Source of the DNA: Capitulum mitella
Lineage: Eukaryota > Arthropoda > Thecostraca > Pollicipedomorpha > Pollicipedidae
Direction: 5' to 3'
Assembly (NCBI GenBank): GCA_030062745.1
Contig: CP099840.1
Location: forward strand, 15,097,437-15,161,436
DNA: 64,000 bases
A program made the position numbers and the translations under genes. Positions 58,726-64,000 of this stretch are shown here, piece by piece; the stretch's first letter is position 1, and each line of letters begins with the position of its first letter. The notes beneath the pieces were generated by a model. That model ran no database searches, had not been told where the DNA came from, and was given only the letters and a program-made list of their open reading frames with translations.

Positions 58726-60817
58726 CACACAAGTTCAGCGGTGCGAAGAACGGCCAGAAGCAGCGTGCTACGCGCTGCTTGGTCAGCCGTTTTTGTGGAC
58801 GCTGTGTTCTAAGACGTGGGCCGGTGGAGCAGCAACAGAGGGAGTTTCCTCAGCTGCCGGTGACACCGGGGGCGGCCCGTGCGACGCATTCCGACCGGTC
58901 GGCATGGGTACGGGCGCATCCGGAGATCTGAGCCGGCCGCCCCAAACCGGTTTAAATACGCACCCAAACGAGAGCGGAGAAGCGAAAGCATTTCCCGTTT
59001 GACGGACGCCGTGTGTGTGTCGCCGCCGAACAGGCGGTCCAGGTCGGCCGGCCGGTGTCGGGCCGGTGCCGCCCGCCGGCTGTGTGTCACCGTGCGGCGG
59101 CTGTGGCGGTATCTGCCCGCTCCGGCCGTCCGCCCGTCACACGATGGCCGGGCGCATGGCGGGACGGGCCCATGGGTCCGGCGCTGGGCGCGCTGGTCAG
59201 CCACAAGACGGCAGCCACTCTGCCTTCGATGAAGACGCAGCGCGCCGCAGTGATATACGGGGAAGCGAATGCGGTTGCGAAACAACATGTATTACGAGCA
59301 GTTGGTTGTGAGCGGTTCGTTGGTTTCAAAGAACAGCTAACTGGCCATTCGCCATTGGTCTGGATTAAAAAAAAAACTTGGTAGGCAGGTGAAAACGAGG
59401 CAGGCAGGTGAAAACGATCCAGCTGCTGTCCTACCCAAATGATGCCCTGACTGCGTTTCTCGTATCTCCCACGCCCACTTTCTATTCTTCCTGCGCTTTT
59501 CATCGAGGGCAGGCTGGTGGTAGGCCTCTCAGCGTTAGTCGCATTCAGCCATTGTAGATTTATGAGGACCACAGCTGTCTGACTTAGCGACGCAAAATTT
59601 TACCACGCCACCATTCCAGTTTGCGTTCGAAAAAAGATGAGGCCAGGGTCCACACAATAAGCCCTGCTTAGTAAGGACTCGGATCCCAGAAACATCCTTT
59701 TCAGAAGCGTTCGGACCAAATTTACAAAGAAATGACCAATGTCCATTAAAAGGAAGTGAAATACGGAACGTGCATTGTTCCCGCATGTTGCCTGTTCATC
59801 GAGCCGTCGTTCATCGAGTTCGTCGTTTACAGAGCGACGCAGGCCGTCAGTGCTGCGCAAACACCCGGCCGTTTCATTCTCATGTATTGCCGATGACTGC
59901 TGCCTCCGAGGGCTGAGGATCTGCCGCCCGCTCGACTGCGTGCGGCTCGGTGCCGACCTCTTGAAACGCACACGGCTCGTGTCGGCTAGCGGTGACCGCG
60001 CGCGCGACGCACGACGACATCGTTTCAGCACTGATTCTAAGGGCTCGCTCCATCTGAAGGAGCAACTCACGCGTAATGTAACGTAACATGCGGGCCAACA
60101 ATCGCCGCATAACAAACAAACAAGCACACCGCTCCATAAACAACAACAATAACAATGTGTCACTGGAAATAAAACAAAAACTTGAAAGAAACTGGCTTTA
60201 GGACGATCAGTGACTAAGAACAGCCGAAACAAACCGATGGCGACTCGTGTGAAGTCCTGTGTGTCTGTCTAACATACACTCCCTCACATATAACGTGTCC
60301 ATGGATGTTGATCGGTGTCTCTGAAGTAGCCTAGTGTGCATTAGCTGACTCAATGAAAACATTATTCAATATTCGGCGAAAACAGAGATTGCATTGAATG
60401 CAATGCTGGCTTGGTCGTTGCCACTGTTCCAAGAACTCATCACGGAAAGTCTTCTAGACAGGTTTGGCGCTCGTCTAGCTGAAACATAAGGACAGCTTTG
60501 CGACCTCCTGCTATGCAAAGTACATTGTCTCAACACTTGACAATGCTAATATTCATTTTACAAAAGACTCTTGGATGAAAATAGCTACTTCGTAACGACA
60601 CTTTCCTCCCCGCAGTGATGCCTTGTAAGGACCAAAATGTAGACCTGGTGGTCACAAGGAGGGAATGTCTTCCCTTAGCAGTGGAACGGTGCCGTGCCGA
60701 CCGCCGCCTGATGACAGAGCTGTCCGGACGCAGCGGGGAACGATGTCGGGCAGCAATCGGTGAACGACGTTACCTGTGAGACGGCTCCGATCGGCGCTCC
60801 GTGAAGCCGGCGGACGA
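58726..60817. other. CpG-dense DNA and unassigned frames
   Basis: From about 58860 to 59230 the DNA is GC- and CpG-rich, with open frames on both strands (minus: LDRLFGGDTHTASVKREM; plus: GALVSHKTAATLPSMKTQR). No frame has homologous or splice support. A 19-bp duplication (GGCAGGTGAAAACGA) lies at 59390-59415. It is downstream of gene 2, which is transcribed leftwards, so it could include its 3' flank. Confidence 0.35.
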
Positions 60818-62340
60818 CTACTGGGTGGACCACGAGTCCTCGAAGTCCTTCTGCAGCTGGTTCATCCAGACCGAGTGGTCCACCTCCCACTCGTCCGTGT
60901 CCAGACCACGGCCGGACGAGTTGATGGTCGAGACCACGTAGTTGAGACCGGCCACCGCGGCGATCACCAACGCGACGGCGACCACCACGCCGACCAAAGG
61001 ACCTGTCGGAAGCCGGGCACCGTCACTGGCCGCGCGGTGCCCAGGCGGTGCCGCTCGTCTGAGTCGTGCGTCAGTGTCGGACTCTCGCCGGGGAGCCGTC
61101 CCAGACAGACTGGCGGCCGCGGCCGCAGACAGTGGACCAGAGCGTCATGTCTGCTCACAACCTCCAGTCAAACGACGCAGGTTCTTACTCTGAATTCGAG
61201 TCAATCGTGACGTGACTCTTATCTCGAGTCACCGTCCAAACCTAGCTTTTCGTCCAGAGTTTCGAGTCAGGCGTGACCAAGAACATTACCCAGAGCTCCG
61301 ATTCCGCCGAGTCCTCCGAAAATTCCGGCCAGGCCCTGGCGCCGCGTGGCTCCGAACAGACGGTCCCACAGGCTGCAACGGAAACCACCTGGCTGTAGCG
61401 CAACACCGCATCCACAAAGACAGTCACATAGTGGCCGGGGCATACCGGCTGTCACGGTATTCTTTTCCACCAAGGATTGGACGCAGCAATATCTGCTCAA
61501 TGTGACTACAAGTCCGCAATAAGCACTGATGTAAACGTTATCTAAACAACGAGAGGGGAACTATGATAACCGCAAACAGAGGGCGCACAAGGTACAACGT
61601 CAAAATCATATGAGCATTTTAACGACCTAAAACGCACCATGAAAATGCATTTTCCAACTTCTGCTAGACAGCCAGTCTACGTGGCCACAAGAGTGAGGCA
61701 TTAACGTAACCAAAGGATATAGATCAACCCACTCTTTTGTCATTATGTTGTCATGCTTGGTAATGCAAGGTGCAATTTTCCACACTAGTACATCACTGAA
61801 GCGTTATTCGTGTGGTTTTGCGGCCGAACCTTCATTGTTTTCACAAACGTTTTAGAGTTCCTTGATCCTCAGCACGAGGTTGTATCATGTCATTGATTGG
61901 GTATGGGGTTGGATTTTCTAATAATTTTTTTTTTCAGAGCCTTGGCAATGTTATGAGCACCCCGGCAACGTTACTGATGCCTGGCACATCGGGCCTCAGT
62001 TTCATCGATCCGCCAGACACTGTTTTGTTTGTCGTCAGCTAAAGTGGCATGATCCGTTTAAGGCAGACCGGGCCCTGCAGCGCTGCGGCCCGTGCGGTTC
62101 GGGCAGAGCGCCGGCAGGACCAGTGAAGCGCCGCCAACACCACCCCGAGGCGGCCGGCACGGCCGAGAGGCCGCTTCGCCGGCCGCACGCATACCCGTTC
62201 TCCTTGGGCGGCTGGTAGTCGTAGTAGTTGTTGTAGTTGGTGTAGGTGTCCGGTGCTGACGGCGCCGACTGCTGGTAGAAGCCCTCGTCGGCCGAAGCCG
62301 CGGCCGCCACGGCCAGCACGATGCAAGCGATCAGCTTCAT
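60818..62340 (-). CDS. Gene 2: paralogue of gene 1, small secretory-pathway membrane protein (three exons, 137 aa)
   Basis: Exons, in transcript order: 62340-62195, 61372-61290, 61002-60818 (146, 83 and 185 nt). Seen: exon 1 begins MKLIACIVLAVAAAASADEG, a clear signal peptide with likely cleavage after ASA, followed by the Tyr-rich segment YTNYNNYYDYQPPKEN and a GG|GTATGC donor in phase 2. Exon 2 follows TTTCCGTTGCAG and encodes LWDRLFGATRR then the Gly-rich hydrophobic GLAGIFGGLGGIGAL, ending G|GTAATG in phase 1. Exon 3 follows CTTCCGACAG and encodes the helix PLVGVVVAVALVIAAVAGL, NSSGRGL, WEVDHSVWMNQL and an end SWSTQ, then TAG. Introns are 822 and 287 bp. The frame is unbroken across both junctions. 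The 34-residue tail matches gene 1 at 27 positions, whereas exons 1 and 2 have diverged to composition only, so the tail is the constrained part. NSS is a glycosylation sequon, but it would be used only if the tail faced the lumen. No family recognised; function unknown. Confidence 0.82.
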
Positions 62341-62344
62341 GATG

Positions 62345-64000
62345 TCGGCTGGAACTGGAGAAGGTTCTGTTACTCTGCTGTCTACCGACACGTGGAGCGG
62401 GTCTGCTGCTGACCGTGACTGGTGATCTCCAGGGCCCGCACATGGTGAGACCACGGCTCCACAGACTGGACCCCTGAGCAGCTCGCAGTGTCGTGCAGTG
62501 CTGCCAGCCACGACAACAACATAAGCACGTAATGTTATTGACTGCTGAAAACGCATGACGTTAACGAGTAACAAAGACTTATGGAACGGCATCTTCAGTG
62601 ATATTTTTAAATGCTGAGATTATGTTCAAGGATGGCAAAGAGAGCACAACAGCTGAAAACACCTCTAATGGGAGACAAAAAGTCGAGAATGAACTTGTTT
62701 CACAGCCACACTCTCAGCTACATGGATTGATATAAACATATATGCATTTAATTTAAGCTTGCTGGAATGTCACGTGATCCTGTGAGGCCTGTTGTCCATC
62801 ATACAAGACTGTTGTCTTTGTCGAATAGATGTGAGTTTGGTGGATTTTCCATCGGACATCTTGACCACTGTGACACATTCTACGTCATCGTTCCAGACAC
62901 CGTGAGACCGGTAATGGCAAGTCGGCTGACCGCATCACTGTCAAAGCGCCGCGAACTGGGCGGGCGCGCAGCCAGGCTGAGCACCACCGGCCGGCGGCGG
63001 GTCGGCGGCTCTTTGGTGCCCGGTCTGTGCAGGCTCGACCACGCAGCACCGTCACACGAGGCGGCACGCTCAGCTGCGGCAGCGCGCCGGCAACGCCGCC
63101 AACCACCGGCCGGATGCCCCACCAGCCGACGGCTGCCGGCACCAGCTCGGCGATGAAGGTGACAGGTCCTCTCTGCCAGCATCAGCTCTGCGATGGGCCC
63201 GACAGGTCCATTCTGACGGCACCGGCTCGTGCACTGTGTCGGTATGAGCTGTCCAGACGTGGTACCAGGTGCCTCCTGCCGGCGTCAGCTCTCCGAGTAC
63301 GCAGGCGACTGGCCAGAATAGCAGGCGTGGCGACGGTGGCGCCACCGGCGGCTGACCGTCCGCCACGAGCCAAGTATCCTTACCTGGCTGGTGGGCGGCT
63401 GCTCCGTAAAATGTGTGAGTGAGGCTTCAGACGTCCTCCTTTTATATTACACTTTTCTACTGACGCGGTTCTCCGCAAAGAGACGAGGCTTTGGCTTCAG
63501 ACGCGGCCGGAGAGAGTGGCATTCCTGAAGTCTTGGCGTTTGAAACAATTTTACGCCAACACTATCCTTGAACAGATGGTAAAACCCGCATGGCCGGTTT
63601 CGCCAGCGAAGACAAATTACAGTGCATTAGCTCAAAAAATCGCATTTGCCTTGCACTACAAATTGTGAAATCGAGATCAGTTATAAGCATATGTTGAAAC
63701 TGGAAATCAAGTGTTTATTTTGCTGTTCGTCCAGCATTAATACTAAGTGCTTTATACTGATACTGATATATGCTGATATAATCACACCTCATGTCTGATT
63801 ATATATATAATGGTACAATAAAAATAACATGTAATATATATCACATCTCAAATAATCAATGATGGTACTGATGTGATCATACTGAGGTCATCTCTCCCTC
63901 AGGCTTTTCTGGCACAACCACCGAACGACAAAATCCACCGAACCCAATTCGGCCGTATCTCTACCTGAAAAACGCGACTACCTAATGATAAAAAATGACC
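62345..64000. other. Upstream region of gene 2 and CpG-dense unassigned sequence
   Basis: Just before the gene 2 start, CTTCTCCAGTTCCAG precedes the leader, so a non-coding 5' exon may lie further up. A CpG-rich block at 62930-63360 has overlapping open frames on both strands and GGCACCAGCTC-like repeats. The last 600 bp are AT-rich with TATATA runs. No supported gene. Confidence 0.35.

Noticed and set aside
60964-61158. Minus-strand frame in gene 2 intron 2 and exon 3
   Set aside because: Wrong frame relative to the conserved tail; mostly intronic.
62035-62592. 185-codon uninterrupted minus-strand frame covering gene 2 exon 1
   Set aside because: It continues through the exon 1 donor into intron sequence and begins upstream of the signal peptide. 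The spliced model matches gene 1 in both intron phases and is preferred.
1-64000. CRISPR array, bacterial operons, ribosomal RNA genes
   Set aside because: Tandem repeats here lack the alternating constant-repeat and unique-spacer pattern, there are no bacterial-style gene clusters, and no rRNA signature sequence was seen.

Overview
This is a window of a eukaryotic, almost certainly invertebrate metazoan, nuclear genome. There are no bacterial-style operons or long open frames. It carries long microsatellites, dense interspersed repeats, decayed Tc1/mariner-like and hAT transposases, and a few short GC-rich exons bounded by GT..AG sites inside AT-richer DNA. An arthropod, perhaps a crustacean, would fit the exon style and transposon mix, but this is inference and I cannot name the species. 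Most open frames in the window are chance or repeat-derived, so I list few genes.

The main result is a pair of paralogous three-exon genes on the minus strand: gene 1 at 39141-42009 (134 aa) and gene 2 at 60818-62340 (137 aa). Each has a signal peptide followed by a Tyr/Pro-rich segment in exon 1, a short linker exon, and a last exon with one hydrophobic helix and a 34-residue tail. The tails are identical at 27 of 34 positions and share the motif WEVDHSVWMNQL. Both genes have introns in phase 2 and then phase 1, and exon lengths agree exactly with uninterrupted frames. I recognise no known family. A third Tyr-rich exon with the same phase-2 donor (26010-26125) may be a related fragment.

The rest is largely repeats. 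(i) A 1.2-kb element with TTAA at both ends and CCCTATTCCCGG termini occurs as at least five near-complete copies (12165-13379, 13513-14723, 15022-16240, 16288-17737, 32991-34205), one truncated copy (about 21470-21944) and one old copy (about 44994-46272). It looks like a non-autonomous piggyBac-type element and carries AGGTCA motifs, including a perfect direct repeat with 1-bp spacing. (ii) A second TTAA-ended family lies at 5413-6740, 30687-31875 and 18049-18610. (iii) Tandem arrays of about 150 bp, also rich in AGGTCA, lie at 9000-9490 and 10430-10860. (iv) Transposase relics: Tc1/mariner-like at 22670-23066 and 48600-49530, and hAT at 54683-55740, next to a foldback element at 55893-56107. 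(v) There are many minisatellites, and a striking pair of perfect hairpins at 37665-37773.

Layout: 1-12 kb, a polypyrimidine tract, second-family repeat and AGGTCA arrays; 12-18 kb, a cluster of four TTAA elements; 18-39 kb, sparse possible exons, repeats and the hairpins; 39-42 kb, gene 1 with CpG-dense DNA upstream; 45-59 kb, old transposons, simple repeats and minisatellites; 60.8-62.3 kb, gene 2; then unassigned sequence to the end.
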